A stretch of 6,232 nucleotides of DNA from contig DOFS01000265.1 of NCBI GenBank assembly GCA_003523945.1, positions 1-6,232 on the forward strand, written 5' to 3'. The notes under the pieces were generated by a model. It saw only the letters and a program-made list of their open reading frames with translations, was not told where the DNA came from and made no database searches. Made by a program: the position numbers and the translations under genes. Each line of letters starts with the position of its first letter. Position 1 is the stretch's first letter. Of the stretch, positions 6,096 through 6,232 are shown piece after piece. This DNA comes from Nitrospiraceae bacterium. GTDB taxonomy: Bacteria; Nitrospirota; Nitrospiria; Nitrospirales; UBA8639.

Positions 6096-6232
6096 ATGAA
6101 CATGAAGCCCATGGCTTTTCCGGAGCCGTTTTTCCCGGAAATCCGTTGCCGAGGAAAGAGGCTACCCCTTGGGCCAAAGGTGTTAATCATGGGGGTATTG
6201 AACGTGACCCCGGATTCATTTTCTGATGGGGG
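6096..6232 (+). CDS. folP: Dihydropteroate synthase, 3'-truncated by the window end
   Basis: FolP condenses 6-hydroxymethyl-dihydropterin pyrophosphate with p-aminobenzoate to form dihydropteroate in the cytoplasmic folate pathway and is the target of sulfonamides. Only the N-terminus is visible, but it contains the diagnostic segment LIMGVLNVTPDSFSDG (6183-6230), which includes the Asn that coordinates magnesium and the first mobile loop. The upstream IRCRGKRLPLG matches the usual short strand before that motif. The frame opens after a TGA at 6078-6080. Three ATG codons are possible starts: 6096, 6102 and 6111. None has a clear Shine-Dalgarno, so the longest is given; the start at 6111 would still give a normal N-terminus. 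At least 350 bases separate it from ftsH, so it may have its own promoter. Function is secure, start is not. Confidence 0.9.
   Translation, partial: MNMKPMAFPEPFFPEIRCRGKRLPLGPKVLIMGVLNVTPDSFSDG

Overview
This window is a compact, all-plus-strand block of bacterial housekeeping genes: the 3' part of hemB (heme), then ribF (flavin cofactors), tilS (tRNA modification), hpt (purine salvage), ftsH (membrane protease) and, after a gap of about 350 bases, the first 45 or so codons of folP (folate). All five genes with a visible 3' end have intact frames and recognisable catalytic motifs. I see no mobile element, CRISPR array, rRNA or tRNA gene.

Layout. hemB and ribF overlap by an ATGA (861-864). 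The ribF stop is followed at once by the tilS ATG, and tilS and hpt are separated by one base. These four genes therefore look like one transcription unit that starts upstream of the window. A 100-base gap (3826-3925) then carries a good sigma70-type promoter with an extended -10 element, which should drive ftsH independently of, or in addition to, read-through. No convincing rho-independent terminator is visible after hpt or after ftsH. The ftsH-folP gap (5744-6095) contains several inverted repeats, one perfect consensus DnaA box and an unused strong Shine-Dalgarno-like sequence, but no gene I can support.

Organism. The base composition looks balanced, the genes are tightly packed, and the proteins are of Gram-negative-like bacterial type. 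The tilS-hpt-ftsH order is shared with Bacillus and other Firmicutes, where folP also lies further downstream. The protein sequences themselves do not look typically Firmicute. The combination suggests a deep-branching phylum such as Nitrospirota, but this is a guess from general impression and was not tested.

How the genes fit together. Products of the first four genes supply cofactors and precursors (porphobilinogen, FMN/FAD, lysidine-modified tRNA-Ile, IMP/GMP). The most interesting functional link is tilS-hpt-ftsH: in Bacillus subtilis the TilS and HprT proteins have been reported to act together as a transcriptional activator of ftsH. Here the same three genes are adjacent, with a separate promoter in front of ftsH.

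I did not find a clearly new biological system. The points most worth a second look are a hybrid metal-binding site in HemB, a non-standard active-site loop in Hpt, an in-frame A-AAA-AAG slippery sequence in tilS, and the unexplained content of the ftsH-folP gap.
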